Origin: Dirofilaria immitis | Taxonomy: Eukaryota > Nematoda > Chromadorea > Rhabditida > Onchocercidae | NCBI GenBank assembly: GCA_024305405.1 | Contig: JAKNDB010000109.1 | Span: 6,634,001 to 6,698,000 of the forward strand | Direction: 5' to 3' | DNA length: 64,000 nt | Shown here: positions 31,003 through 45,065 of the stretch, piece after piece | Position numbering within the stretch: position 1 is the stretch's first letter | How the letters are laid out: each line of letters starts with the position of its first letter | Position numbers and translations under genes: made by a program | Notes under the pieces: model-generated | What the model was told of the DNA's origin: nothing | Seen by the model: the letters and a program-made list of their open reading frames with translations, nothing else | The model's database searches: none

Positions 31003-32116
31003 TCAAGGAATATGTTGGTTCCTGAATTTCGCATAACGTTCCAGCTCTTCCAAACTGAAGCTTTTAACCTTCTTTGCCAAACTCTGAATCAAAAAAATGT
31101 TATTGCAGAGTCTATTTTTATTTAATTGATTTTAATTATTGAAATCAATCATATTTGCAGAAAAGAACAATTTTGAAGTTTTTCCAGTTTCGATTTTGGA
31201 AATAAGAAGGCAAGAAAAAAGGGTGAGAAAATTCATCATGGGTTAAGGATTTTTTTACGACATAGGGAACTGAATATTTTGATTTGTCATTTACAACATT
31301 ACAAATAATGTCATTTTGGCTCGTGTTTGTTAATACGGTGAATTTTTACGAAAATTACTAACGACTTGATATTTCTCCGCAATCATTGGCAACACATTAG
31401 GAGGATACAGATCATAAAGGAAATTGCTCAAAATTTTTGAAACTGTGGGATTTACATCAATAAACGGAACATAAACAACATTGATTCTGCTGTTATCTTC
31501 GATACCGTATGATCCCAGACTTGCTTCTGTATCTTAAACTCAAATTCCTATGCTTGGATATTTAGTTCTTTTGATATTTAAAATTACATAAAGATTTCGA
31601 AACCTCCTTGAAGATAAATCCAACTGCAATAAAAAAAGACGAACCATGGGTTTGTGATTCTAAATTGACGAAATCTAGCATGGAAAACGGTTTGGCAAAT
31701 ATATATAGACAAATGCAAATCAAAGATAATCAAAAGCAGTTGGACATTAAAATAATGCTTTCCGTTTTAGTTCTAACTTCATTATTATAGGCATGAAATC
31801 ACAAAAATCATTCATGGAAGAAAAAAAATCGTAGGGAACTTACTGCTCAGAGGATGTCCTTGATGAAGCAAACGCACGGAATCTGGAAAGAGATCGAGAA
31901 CTCCACCAATTCTCTCTTTCAAACTCGCTACCGTATCTTTACTGTCGACCTAAATGTAGCCGAAATGCAGTAAAATTATGAACGGTAGGTCTGCTATTAC
32001 CCTCACTGCAGGTTTAAATATTCGAAAACTTCAGAAAACAAAATAAAATAGAAAAAGGTTACAGTGATTGTGAAGACACTACTCTTTGCATTCACCCTCT
32101 TCACATACAGTTTCAT
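31003..32116 (-). CDS. UBL4A: UBL4A/Get5-like ubiquitin-like protein
   Basis: In animals UBL4A joins BAG6 and GET4 to pass tail-anchored proteins to the ER-targeting factor and mislocalised ones to degradation. Four exons on the minus strand join without frame breaks: 32116-32063, 31949-31844, 31526-31363 and 31083-31003. They total 405 nt (134 residues). The N-terminal half is a ubiquitin fold: MKLYVKRVNAKSSVFTIT, then VASLKERIGG, RLLHQGHPLS and LGSYGIEDNSRINVV. The second half has the UBL4A-type C-terminal helix pair, with DVNPTVSKILSNFLYDLYPP, then KYQVSLAKKVKSFSLEELER and RYAKF before the TGA at 31003. The alignment of this C-terminal part to UBL4A (DYERSLSRLTLDDIERLASRF) separates it from other ubiquitin-like proteins. 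It is slightly shorter than human UBL4A (157). All exons are short, so it is easy to miss. Confidence 0.85.
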
Positions 32117-33740
32117 TACTTCTCCAACTGCTTCTTAATTTATAACAAATAATAATTTAACAGTTTTATTTAGCCAACAGCTCCTGTAACAATAATTCCC
32201 ATAAGACTGATAAAATTCATTATAAAAGAACATTATGTACTGATTTTCTTTTCAGAAGTGAGTTACCATCACGCAGCCAGATTAATTAATCCCGTCGATC
32301 TCCTAATCACCAATTCCATCCCCTCAATCTCCGCATGCAACCAGGAATTACTTTTACTCCCAGACGGCCGTAAGTTTGAAGGTTGTTACGAAATGATTCG
32401 GTTCCACTAAACTTGTATAGAAGTAGAAATGGAAAGCCAGCTTATGGGAAGTCACGTTGGATGCTGTATTGTGGCAGAAATATCGTCATTGCTGTATGTA
32501 TTATTTTAATCCAACTTTTTATTGTTAAACAAATATTCCTTCTATATTTTTGCATCCAAAAAGCTTAAATATCATTGTTGGCTGTCTAAAATCCTAAGCT
32601 CAAATTTTTCTTCCATTCTAATGCAACCACTTGGCCAACCGTTCACAAGGAAAGATTTGATTCGAACAAGTCGTACCTCAAGATGTACTGAATGTGGATT
32701 GAAGTGGACGAATAGGAATAGAGGGATAAGGTGACGTTTCATGCAGATATCTTTGGCTGATAAGTGAAACGGATTAGCCGTGTGTTATTTTGCATCACAG
32801 CGAGATGGGAGGAAAGCCGACATCGACTTTGTCATGACAGTTCTGCCGAACAGCGGGCATCAAATTTGTTGGAAGTAGAAATCCTCCGTTCATACCTGCT
32901 TAATTGGCTAGGAATACACTCTCATCCCTTAAAGTCCTATTGCAGATTCATATAATCTGAATAGAGCTCTTTTCAATCATCCTGAAAAATAGGAATGCAA
33001 TTTATCTGAATAATCTCTTGCCCATCTATATCAAATAATTTTAACTTCATGATAAGAGTAGAAGTGACAGTAAAAGATATGCGCCGTTCGGAGATCCCCT
33101 ATTGTCAAGAAGTTAAATTCTGTCCTTTCACTATGGAGTTACGAGCTGGATTCGTTCGACATTCGGGATTTCCTTGATTTCTAATCATATATATTCCATT
33201 GATTGAGAAAGGCAATTGATTTTTACTCAGAAGAAATCGTACAGCCACCATTATGTAAGCTACAAATCATAAAAAGGCAGGAGTAGAAAACATATTATCA
33301 TTACTGTAAGAAGGAGAGGGAGAGAAGATAAAGAAGAGAATACATGCGACTTGAAAAATAATGAATAAATGATATACAAAATTTCAGCATGTAAAAGGAG
33401 ATAGAAATATATGAATATTACCAGTTACTTTGAGCAAAGTTTTGAGTGTTAGAAATTGAGAATGTAAACAAAATTATTTAATAACGCGAAAATGCAAGGC
33501 AATGGCAAGTTGGGAAACACTAGTTCATTTACATGGAGATTAAGCGGGAACCAAAGAGGATTATAGTATCTATAAATAAGCTGACGGAATTTGTACAACT
33601 TGTACAAAGATTTCTTTTGAATGAATTCGTTCGGGTTTTTCTGAACTCTTTAAGTCTAGCTATTATATAAATGGTATTTTAATGAAGACTTCATAAAAGA
33701 AAAAAATGCGAAAGAAATGGAAAATTACATAAAATACTGC
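32117..33740. other. Intergenic: UBL4A 5' flank and FNIP 3' flank
   Basis: About 1.6 kb. Chance frames near 32383-32955 (plus) have no family resemblance or splice context. The UBL4A promoter should lie just right of 32116; no clear motif seen. Confidence 0.45.
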
Positions 33741-36700
33741 TTATATAATAGCTTGTAAAACGGAAGGATAATATACAGCAGCAACATTAACAATGAGACG
33801 TAAATCTGAATAGTCACAGCCAATAACACTCACAACACGTTCTGCCGTGAATGTAGTCGGTGTAACCTGTGTTCTGCCCTTGCTGTTACCTGTCGAACAA
33901 CCCAGCAGTTCCACTAGTGACAATGATCGCGTCAGAATATCGCTTAAACAGTCTTCAATGAAAGATAACAAAAATGTTGGCGCTGCGCCGAGTCGATACA
34001 AATCACCAAACTGTTCGAGCATAGTCACTACTGCATCACATGGTGCCGTCATCTGACTTTCTCCGACACTTGTATCGTCTCCGGATATCATCTAAATTAT
34101 AGTTCCATATCAAGGGTTGAACTAAATTCAAGAAAACATTAATTCATAAATGAATTCCTTAAGATGCTTAAAGCGAGACTAAAATTTTAGATGTGAAATT
34201 ATTCATGATCATCAAAATCAAACTTTCACGGTGTAATTTGTGGCATCGGCAAGTACCACAACAGTTGGACTAAATGGAGCAGAATCGGAAATAGTTGATG
34301 AAAAAGACGACTCGGGAAACGATGTGTTGATCAGCTCCGATTCCCCATTCTTTATATGACACATCACTGAGCAATAAGTCTGAAAAATACTGCACAGTTT
34401 GAACTGAACATGTTCCATTTTTTTGAGATTCCTTCTCTTCATCATTATCTTGTTTTTCATTATAGATATGAAAATGAATCTTCCAAATTTCTAAAACGTA
34501 CGGTACACAGCGATGACATAGATATAAAATGAAGCTTAACTTTAGTTAAAATAATAAATTATTCTAAATTATTATTTTTAGTAGACTCAATATCGTCCAT
34601 GGAAATAAGTAACCAATTCCACACTTTTTAAAATTCGAATGAATCTTTTCATTTTCAAAATGAATTTCTAAACAAAAAATTCAAAGCAGCAATGAGATAA
34701 TTAAATTTCCGATCAGCTAGGGTACAACAGATTTCTTCGCAACTGTCACAAAATGAATAAAATTTAACTGAAATCTATACAAACCTCTTTTAAATCAATA
34801 GCGGCCAAGCGCAACCCGCATATAACGAAGTGCGAGCAATAAGAATCGCAAGGTCCAGCCAACATGGACCATGCTAAGCTTGTATCCGTCGAATTATCAG
34901 CATCGCACGTTAATGGAAAGTACCATTCAGAACGTTTTGCATTAATATCTGGTTCCGTCCTCTCCCGAAGAACCACAAATTCTGGCTTTTTATCACCAGC
35001 TTTAAAGTTGCATTTAGTAATAATGACAAACTTTGCATGTGCTTTTTAATTATCTCATTCTTATGTAAAGTATTAAGAAAAAATGTGCAATATTTTATTA
35101 ACATCTCCGAACAGTGGAAAAATGAAATCATATTTCTTAGAGATTTCATGAAAGCTAAAATTTTTATGCAGCATACCTTCCTCTTTTAGTGAGTATTTTT
35201 TGCCAAAATCAACATTACCATCTTCGCTGCAATCGATCGGTGAAAACGACCTCATTTCTGGCTGTGAATTCCATTTGTCAGCTTTAAAACTTATGACATA
35301 CTTTCACAAAATTTCACAAGAAATCGGCAATACTTTAAAATCTAAATATTGATTAATGTGTCGCCCACACCCATTTTACCGTTCTCGAAGATGATGTTTC
35401 ACAGTCCCATATTCAATAAGCTATCACGTACTTCCCTCGACAGTTTAACTTTTCCAATTTTAAAAAAAAAAAAAAAAAAAAACGAGCATCCAATAACTAT
35501 TAAATGCGACAAACTCGAACAGGTCATTTGAAAGTACCTTTATTTCCATTTGGCTGAATTGCTGAGCATCGAACGAAATATGTGAGAACGTAGAGTAAAT
35601 GTGTGATCAATTTCATGTCATTTCCGATGATAACTGTTCGAGCTAAACGTGTAGCACCGCCTACACTGCCACTTATTTCCATATACTGAGCTAATTGAGC
35701 ATTGTAGGGATAACGCATGCAATCTGAACTTCCACTCTAAAATTGATAATTTAACACAGCTGAAAACTGAAGAACTAGATATCGAATCAAATTAATCATG
35801 CTTTAAATCTGGGCTGAGGGAATAGATTAAAATCCAAGATTTTAAAAGACTCTTACCGTCCCCATTAAGAGCGACCGATGAAGATTTTCGCAGTCTTCCG
35901 ATGGCGTGACACTAGCGACCCACGCAAGATGGTTCATCAAAACACAAGACAGTAAAGTAGATATAAAACTGAAACATTACCAATTTGCAATAGTTGCGCC
36001 AAGCCGATAAAATCTTACAAGAAAAACGAAAAATCTGTTTTTTTCTTTTTTGTTGCAAATCATAAAGAAAATAAAACTTACTACCGCGTAGATTTCAAAT
36101 CATATTCGCAAATTAATGCAGCTAAATTAGTACAGAAATTGTTAGCAGTTGAAACATATTCCCTTTCATTCATTAAACTCAACCAAACTGGAGAACGAAA
36201 CCGGTATGAATTATACAATAAACAAACATTATGCAGTAACTCTAACCATGCCTAAAAATAATTCAAAGTAAATAACTTTTTTTCAGCTTATGCAAGAACT
36301 TACTGAATCTATAAAAAAATCTATATCCAAATAAATACAAGATAAGAACAAACTTAACACCTGAAATCATTTTCGCAAAGAATCAAGCCTTCGGAAGTGG
36401 AACTTTTCAAATACGAGAAATAAATGCACCTTCACACTCTCTGAAACAAACCAACCTCAAATAATAAATGCAAAAACGAGTGCGAGAGAGTATTGCCTTG
36501 AGAATTTGAGCCTCCAATTTGATAATTTCAATCTCAATAAGAGGAATATGACAAAGCAGGAATTGTTTCTCTTCTTCTCTGGAAAAGACAATCGACGAAA
36601 ATAAAAACCATTCATCGAAACTCTATATTCAGTAATTTGAAAATCGAATTATTCCATGGCATGGTAATGGTAACAACGACGAAACATGATAAGATTATCA

Positions 36701-39700
36701 TGTAAAGTTTCAAGACAACGACGACGATGATGCATGCTATAGGTTGGTTTACCAAAGTCGATCAAAGTACAAAACAAAGCTTAATATTCAATCGTGCTGA
36801 GTATGCAGACGCCATCCAACAGACGCACTATTCAACCGAAACACCCCAAGCCAGTCGAAACGTTAAATCATGTAGATATTTTTATTATAAAAATTTTCCG
36901 AAGTGCCCAAGTTAACTTTTCTGATATTTTGACCAAAATTTTAGTCTTTTTCATGAAGCCGCATGAAAAAAAAAGTAGCGAGAAAAGTCCACCGGAATAA
37001 GACTCCAATTGCAATTTGCTTCGATTCTTCGTCTGCTGTTGAACTACAACTGCTTAAACGACTTCGGCTACACCAACGACCAGAATTATCTGAAAAATAA
37101 GTTTACTTATTAAATCTGAACTACAGCAGTGATAAGCAAAATTCCGAATTCTCGAAAATTAGGAAGCATCCTAATTAATTGCAGAACACAAACTTTTCAC
37201 ATTTTTCCCAAGTAACTTTTGATATTAATAATTCCAATGCAACCGATTTATTACTTTAGTAAATGATTATAAATGATGCTATAGATAGCCAAAGTTATCC
37301 TTCTCCTGTCTTTTGAAACGAAGTAATAATTCCCTGTTTCACTGCTCTCCTCTCCTCAAAAAGTTTTTTTATTTCGAGAAATTCTCCCTCCTTAATATTT
37401 CACTTAGATGAATCCCTTAATAAATATACAAATTCATCCGCTTTGGATTTTAATCATCACCTCACTTATAATTAAGACAGGAGAAAGCGACCAAGCACTA
37501 CGTTAGAGGAAAGCTCATGTTTTGCAAGCTCAGCTGTTTCACTTAACGGAAATAAGCTCTTCAGTCTTGTTCTAAACTAAACAAAATTTTTCCGACATCA
37601 AATATCATGAATCATATTTTTGAAAATATAAACTCTACGTCAACAGTCCTTTCATCTTGTGACCATGAACAGCTTTTATGCTGTAAACATTACCATTTAG
37701 CCATTCTCATAAGAAAAAAAATAGTAATGAGAGATCCCGGAGATGATAAACACATTACTTCTTTGTCCAAATCATCTCCTCGGCAAAATCTCCATTAAAA
37801 GACACTTCTATATTGCAAAGGCAAGGAGAACTGCTTCCTATAAAATTCAAAGGAAAAAATCGAAACAAAAATCAAAGGACTAAAGAAGACCCTTAAAATA
37901 AGAAATTATGATATAAAATCACCCCACTTCAAAATGTTCTAAAGCCTAAAGAGGTCAAACACTATGAGGCAATACCTAACATACAAATTGGAGAAATTTA
38001 ATGAATTGAAAATAACGACTGATATCAAGTGCATCGATTTCTGAAAAGAACTGTTTTATTATCTATGCATCAAGAAGTTCTGTCATGTAACTTTTTAAAA
38101 TTTTGGGAAATGGACGTTCGTTATGGATGGATTATTAGTTTTAAAATAAGCGGAATCACAAAATAACGAATCTTTTTGGTTTTAGTAATGAATTTTGGAC
38201 TTATGTTAAACAGAACTGTGGCAATGAAGATTTAAAAATACATTTTTGAAGATACTTTATATTACATAATTGGATATTCTTCAGTATATGAGCAATTAAA
38301 GATAAGTTAGCATATCATCAGTAAGAGACAGATAAAAACACATTTTCAAGTTACTGGAAATAATGTGAAGATGCTGCAAAGTATAATTCTGACTATCATA
38401 ATATAATATTAGTCAATGTTTTTAATATTAAAACCTATTCTAGAAAAGATTAGTATTTCCTTTCTGCAAGCGGTCCCAAAAAATTCTCAGACTTAGTTCT
38501 AGAGTGAAGTTTTTATTAAAATCACTAGTTTAAGTTGAATACTTTACCATAAGTCCAAAACAACTAAAACATAATTTTTTTAAAGTTTTTTCTACCCATT
38601 TTCTTTAGATTTTTTTGCCCAGATGGAAAGTGAAAGGAACTATAAAGCAAAGCATGAAAATACCGAGATCTCTAAGTTAGTAAATTTATTTTTGGAAGCA
38701 TTTTATTCTACCAGTCAAAATCTTTTCAAATTATTCTCCATTTTTTAGATCTCCAAGACTTCTCTCGATATGAAATCTGCCACTGATGAAGTTTCAAAAA
38801 ATGAAAATATTTTACTTTCATCACATAAATTGCTCCGCTGTGCAAGTTGCATACGACGATATCGGGAAAGACGATTAGGTGAAAAAGCCCGGCAAGATTT
38901 TATATGCCCTTCTTCGGTATCCAACTGTAGGGAAGTATTTCTCACTCGGATAAAACCTACAATTTAATTCAACTATTAAGCACAAATTTTCTCATTTCAG
39001 GGCCAAACGATTGTAAAAAATATTATCTAACGCGTATAAGTGATTGTAACGGAATTTAAACCACATAAACAGAGATAAGTCTTCTGGAAGTAAGTTTAAC
39101 GTGTTACAGAATCATCCTGAATAGTCTAATCGCCAATCAGCTGCCTTTGTTCATGCATTTGAAAACTGCTCATTTGTTTATCTTCTTTCTTTATGTGATT
39201 TTCGAAAAAATACTGCGATAAAATAACAATAATTCTCTTTTCATTTGAGTTTTTATGAAATACTAATGAATATTGCTGAATGAAACCTTCGGGAGGATCA
39301 GCTGACTGTGAACTATAATGTACTCGTCTACGCAATCCTTCCAATGAGCGAACTGTTGAATAGCAACTTTCCGAATCAGCACTACTAGTACTACCAATGA
39401 TTACTTTATTTTCACTGAAATAATTATTACAGATAAATCTTTAAGTACTGAATATCGTGAGAATCAATATATTTGATAAGAGTTAAAAATCTAAATTATC
39501 AATTCGTTCGCAAGGAATGTAAGCGAACTTATAATTTAATAACTAGGCAGAATCAAGCGATCTGAAAATCAAAGTACAAATGTAAACAAGAACACTTATG
39601 GATCTGGTGGATAATGATACCTGTCTGGTGGTTTTGTCATTTTTGGGATCGAAATAACACGACTCACCATAACTTGCTTACTGTTACTGAAAAAAACTTC

Positions 39701-41078
39701 TGAAAAAAGTTAAGTCTTCACTAAATTATCGAATTGCGACTGGAAATTAAAGTAGAATGGAAATTAGGTATGCAATAATTTTTTGCAAAAATTTTAAGTA
39801 GTTAAACTGGCAGTCCATACATAAATAAGTGTTAAAATAATTGATCATCATATTAAAAACATCAAGAAATATATAGAAATATGTTTTTGCAATACTTTAT
39901 CTAGACCACCAAGTGCGTCCTTCATACCTATTTCTTGTTTCAGACCAATACAAGTACGAGCACCACTTCGACAGTTGATCAAGTCTGAGTCCATCAATTT
40001 CGGCAGAACAGGTAATCTGCCCAGTTTGTCAGTGCAGTGATAACTTGACATACGCTAAGGAAGTGTTGTGCAAACTTTAACCAGAAAAGCATAAAAAGTA
40101 CCTTAAAAAGTGTATTTTGAAGGACTGGTTTTTGTTGTGGACAGCGAGCCAAATATCATTTGTCCAATACAGGAAATATCTGGGCGATGTCTTAAAAACT
40201 GAAAACTATTTCCGATATATCATACTTTCATGTAAGTTTTCTATCGAAAATGAACTTTTCATAAACGAATAATAATGGTGTTGATACCATCGAATCTCAC
40301 TAAAACAAGAACACTGACAATGATACCTATCTCATAAAATTGAGACATGGTAGTCCTATTCTTGATTCCACGAAAAACATATTCTGAAAGGAATCCGTAA
40401 TTTACCCGAAACCGACCACAGTTTGAAAACGGTGTTTTAGCTGGAATGTCAGGCGTGTTCACTGGTAAAACGGTTTCACTATCGAATAGCAGTCGCCGTT
40501 CACTTTCAGCCAAAATAATCAGTCGCAGTGATTCTTTATCAAGCTTTTGTCGTGACAGAAACTACAATCAATAACAAGATTTTCGGTGCACTTCATTTCG
40601 TTACTTCCATATCAAAATGAATAATCAAAATATGCCAATCATCCAATCCTTAATAGTTTATGACAGAAAATAGAGGAATTAGGTGAAAGAGGGGCACGTG
40701 ATTCTAATCCTTAATCACCACCAATATCTGTTTGAAGTATAGCATAATGAATGCCCTAAGTTCATATGATTCAGCCATTGTACACAATTTCATTTTCGTG
40801 AATACATGAAGAATGAGGACTATGACAACAGGACCGAAGAATTGTATGAGTTATATCAAACAACACGTTATCCTTTTGTTCCTCAGTATAAGCCCAAATT
40901 CATTTGAATTTGATTTCTTGTGTATGCAGAATTAGTTTCTGAAGCAATAGTTCACTAACCAAAACTGATTGATCACTCCATTTTCCCCATTTGCTTCATT
41001 CAGAAAATTGCCACCATCACTACTGACATGTTCAAGTGGTCGTTTCTTTGATCTTCTTGGAAAAACGCTTTTCAACAT
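33741..41078 (-). CDS. FNIP: Folliculin-interacting protein (FNIP1/2 family)
   Basis: FNIP binds folliculin at the lysosome, where the pair acts on Rag GTPases and AMPK signalling, and vertebrate FNIPs are Hsp90 co-chaperones. Exon 1 (41078-40960) starts MLKSVFPRRSKKRP, like the FNIP N-terminus. Exon 2 (40561-40406) has the LRLIILAESERRLLFDS motif, and exon 3 (40198-40102) IGQMIFGSL. Further recognisable exons: about 37092-36960 (SKQIAIGVLF), 36251-36085 (FRSPVWLSLM), about 35980-35862 (FISTLLSCVLMNHLAWV), 35760-35530 (GGATRLARTVIIGND, LLYVLTYFVRCS), about 35000-34785 (SMLAGPCDSYCSHFVICG), about 34430-34215 (VVVLADATNYTVKV) and 34093-33741 (FIEDCLSDILTRS, end VYYPSVLQAII then TAA). Exons near 40054-39895, 39700-39600, 39415-39120, 38955-38755 and 35258-35177 are likely but less conserved. 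At least one homopolymer frame break (40129-40133). C. elegans has an FNIP orthologue. Confidence 0.9.
35462..35482. repeat. Poly-A run (about 21 A)
   Basis: Uninterrupted A-tract on the plus strand inside a FNIP intron. On the gene's strand it is a T-tract. Confidence 0.9.
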
Positions 41079-44000
41079 CGGTAAGTTTATCTTCACATCA
41101 ATAACCATTTATAAGATTAATTTTTCTTTCTTTCAAAAAACCACTTCTATCTTATCTACGCTCTGAAACGTTGTAAAAAAATCCTGTCAGAATTTCCCTT
41201 AAAGATATGAATATGAATCCGTAGGATTGTTTTTAATTTTGAAAGATAATACTTTAAAATAATTATTCACTCTATCTTTTTTGACGTTCTCCCGAATCTC
41301 TATACCATAAAAAATTCTAAATTATGATGTCCAATATGCAATTTTTGAAATTTAACTGCGAAGTACTAAAAATGGGGATCCCATTCACTATGCTAAATTT
41401 TGCGAAAGTGATAGAACAAAGAACGATGATAATAAATCTGGAAAGGACTTTCCTTACAAAATTCATGGCAACATTATCCAACAAATGATCTTCCTACTCT
41501 ACGACTGACCCATAAACAGAAGAATAGTAAAAATGAAATTATTTCAAAAAAAAAAAAAAAAAAAAAACTGAAACGCTCAAGTCTTCTAAATAGAAATTCG
41601 TTAATTCTAATAAGAAAATAGACAATTAAACAAATCCTATTGCCGTCGTTATCAAAAATCTTATTATTTTTCAAGTCCAACTTCCCCTTTTAAATGTTAT
41701 TAAATATAGGATTGGAAGTCCTGTTGTTTCCACACAGTTAAAACAACAGAATTAGGAAAGGGAGAGCACTTATCGAAAACGGATGATCATGCATGTGAAG
41801 CAAAAGAAAGACGTTGGGGTCAGAAAAGTTAGATCCGTTATATCATAGAAGGGATGAAACAATGAAGTTAACATCCGTACATTAAATTCTAAATAAAGCA
41901 ATTAGTAATGATCAAATTTTCGACTACTTCTACAGAATGATACATTTCCTTGACTCTCCTAATGTATTTCTTTAATATTTTGGGTTTGCTTATTCCCATT
42001 TTCGCTAACAAGCAACACAATGCTTTTTCAGAGATGCTGCTATAAGAATTTTAATCAGAAAAGTATACGAATGCAGTTTAAAATAATAACTTAAGATAAT
42101 TAACGTCTCTATTTCGTCTGATAGTCCAATTCGAAACCTCTTTTTCTCTTTCACATCATTTATTGCAAACAGATCTAGAGCCGAGTTTCAAGTTAGGAAA
42201 AGTGCTTGATATTTTTCGATAATTTTAAATGAGAAATCACTAAAAGTAGATGGGAAATGAGCAAAGAATGTTTTGTGTTTTTAGTGACTATATGAGTATG
42301 ATCAACGACATACATTGTTTGTCCCATTAAACAATGGTGGCTCTATATCGAGAATTCTAGGTGATACCAGAAAGAGCACCAATATTCAGAAGACGCGAAC
42401 ACCAGTGATTTTACCGATGATTTGGCCACATCATATTTTCATTATTATGATATTGCACAACCAATATGTTCAAAAGAACACTAAGCAGTACAGGATAAAG
42501 CTTCCCAAAAATTATAGAAGACAAAAAAACAACAGCGAAAGAGGGAGAAGGAAATTTGACATTGAGAATTGTAAATTAACAATTTATTCTTACGAACTCG
42601 AGACAAAAGATGTCACAATGTAATCAGAGATATAGTATGTGTTCTACGCTTAAGCAAAAATATGGACCACTCAAAGCTGATGAGCATGCAACGAATCCAT
42701 TATAAAATTGCAGATCATATGTAAAGCCGATTAGCTGGCGAAAATAAACTTCGCTGAACAATGTAATAACCATTTAAAGAATTTCCAAATCTTCATAAAT
42801 TTTATGGCAAAATAATTTTATATAATGCACTCACTTATTGAGAAAAGCAAATCCGCTGCGATACAAATCTTCCACTTCGATAATGAGAAGTATTATTATT
42901 TCATCTCATTCCTAAGCTTTGTTCTTTTTTTGGCACAGCAAAACCTAAATATGCATAATGCGGTTTTTGACTGCAATTCGAAAACACTATTAGGTAGTGG
43001 TATTTTTTTCAAATCGGGGTGGTGCATAGATCCCATTTCGAATAGAAATGTTTTTGGAATGTGGAGAAGATATATTAAATATATGATAAAATAGTGTGAA
43101 TATTCAAAGCTTATATAGATTAAAATAGAAATACACAATAAAATTTTATACTTTCTACTGAAATATGCGCAAATATATTATTAAGAACGGAGCGAACCGT
43201 AACTATAAAAAGACTGAAAATAACGATATTTGTAAGATTTGGAGTGAAGACTTTTTATTCTCAAAAACGATAAAAAATGATGGGAGAGTCGGGAATAATG
43301 GTCAAAGATATTATTATTTGACGTCTAACATAGCAACAGTAACATGAAGGACAATGAATTTACAACAGTGATAGATCCCAGTGATTTAATTCACTCCCCA
43401 ACGCATTATTTTTTGGAAGGAAGCCTGGAAAGTATGGAAAGAGAAGCAGAACGAAGCATCATCGTTTCAAAAGTATTCGCCATAAACAGCAGGAAAAAAC
43501 TTTGCAACCGTTCTTTGATATTGGATTGAATTGAAATTGGAGTGATAAGAAATGGTCCCAACAGAATTTACAGTTCGTCATTTGATAATTTATTGATTTA
43601 TATGAATGTCTTTACTGATGCTAGCCACTGTACTCAGCACGTATAATTTACAGAATACTAAAACTGCCTGTATAGCACATCCATTTCATAAATAAATTTG
43701 GAAATAAAAAACAAAAAATAAGTAAGTTTAAGTATATAAAACACCGAAACAAAGGTGTCACTGTAATAAACACTTGTCATTTTCTATTTTTTTATAAGTG
43801 TCATTGCTGTATTCCATAGATATACTAAACTCAAAACTGAAGAACAGGAGAAAAGCGTGAAATTACAGAATGATGAAACCACAGTTGCTGATTATAAAAC
43901 TCCGTCAAAAGGATAAATTAGTAATAACAGTTTATTTTCACGCATGCGCCATTAAACAACGTTTAATTATGCAAAGCAAAGGAGTAAATGAATAAGTGGA

Positions 44001-44280
44001 TAAGAGAAAAGGCTAAACGAATAAGATGAGGTCATAAATAAATAAACGGACGACACATTTAATCATAATAATTTATTTATTTAGTAACACTATTGTATAA
44101 CACAGTTGCAGATATGGACAGTTTTTTAAAACTGCCTACTTTCACCCTATCTTTATCTCGAAATGGTATAGATGGATATCGCAGTTGCAGGATAAGGAGG
44201 AAAAAGGGAGAACAGAAGGGAAATATATGTAGGGAAGATGAGAATGTTCCGGAAATATGCCATGGAGTTGGAATATCCTG
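41079..44280. other. Gene-poor stretch upstream of FNIP
   Basis: About 3.2 kb of AT-rich DNA before the FNIP start codon. Open frames (for example 42315-42623 and 43344-43529) are short and match nothing I know. It may contain the FNIP promoter and 5' UTR. Confidence 0.45.
41546..41567. repeat. Poly-A run (about 22 A)
   Basis: Uninterrupted A-tract in the non-coding stretch upstream of FNIP. Confidence 0.9.
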
Positions 44281-45065
44281 ACTGCTATCTCGGAAAAGAA
44301 GTTAACAGTTGATTCTGTCACTTCTCCGCCTTGCTAATGAACGGACGGTAACAACGCCGGCGAGAAACGAATGTCGGGTTTGGGCAGTGGGACCGGTAGA
44401 CGACCGCACGGCGAGAAATACGAAGAATTATTGCAGTAGGGCCGGATCTCTCTCGTATCACATCGTCGGAAACGGGTAATACATTCATTACACCAATGGA
44501 TTCAAATCTGCACAAAACTACTGCACTGATTGATTATACCGGTCCTAAAACGCACATATAGCGCTGACACCCGTACTGAATGTGTCTTCCCGTCCGTCTG
44601 TCTGTCTGGCGCTCTGGATGTATCTATGTGGAAGCGTCTCCGTATAGTGGGACGCACTTCGTTGGCGGCCCGCTTGCTCTATTCATATCATTTACTTAAC
44701 TATCATGCCATTTGCACGTGACTAATATTGGCGAAGAGCCAGGAAAAAGTGAATGAACGCTACACAGGACAGACGAACAGAGAAAAGAGCTCCGCCTACA
44801 CATACGTAGCGAACGGTACATCGATGTTAGTTTGAAATAAACCGGCATGAAGCGAAACATTACGTTACGATATCGCCGATAATGACTTTATTGCCCAAAC
44901 TGCTCAATATGCCAGTGAGAACAGAGTTCATTAGGAGAGGAAGTTTGCCTTCATCTCAGACATATAAGACACACGCATTCTCTTTTAATGTCTGCATACG
45001 GATTCCAGACGGACGTAGTCATAAAGGCGGGATGTGGAAGATATTTGAATCATCGACAGGGTGAA
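44281..45065. other. GC-rich island, no gene recognised
   Basis: Base composition rises sharply against the AT-rich surroundings, most clearly at about 44330-44480 and 44580-44680. CpG is frequent, and a CGGCGAGAAA motif occurs twice about 50 nt apart. Frames on either strand (44318-44515 minus, 44530-44721 plus, 44882-45064 plus) have no family resemblance. A promoter, a distal FNIP 5' exon or a non-coding RNA are all possible. Confidence 0.4.

Noticed and set aside
36727..37000. Plus-strand frames of 62 and 68 codons
   Set aside because: They overlap FNIP exons and introns on the minus strand, where SKQIAIGVLF matches the family.
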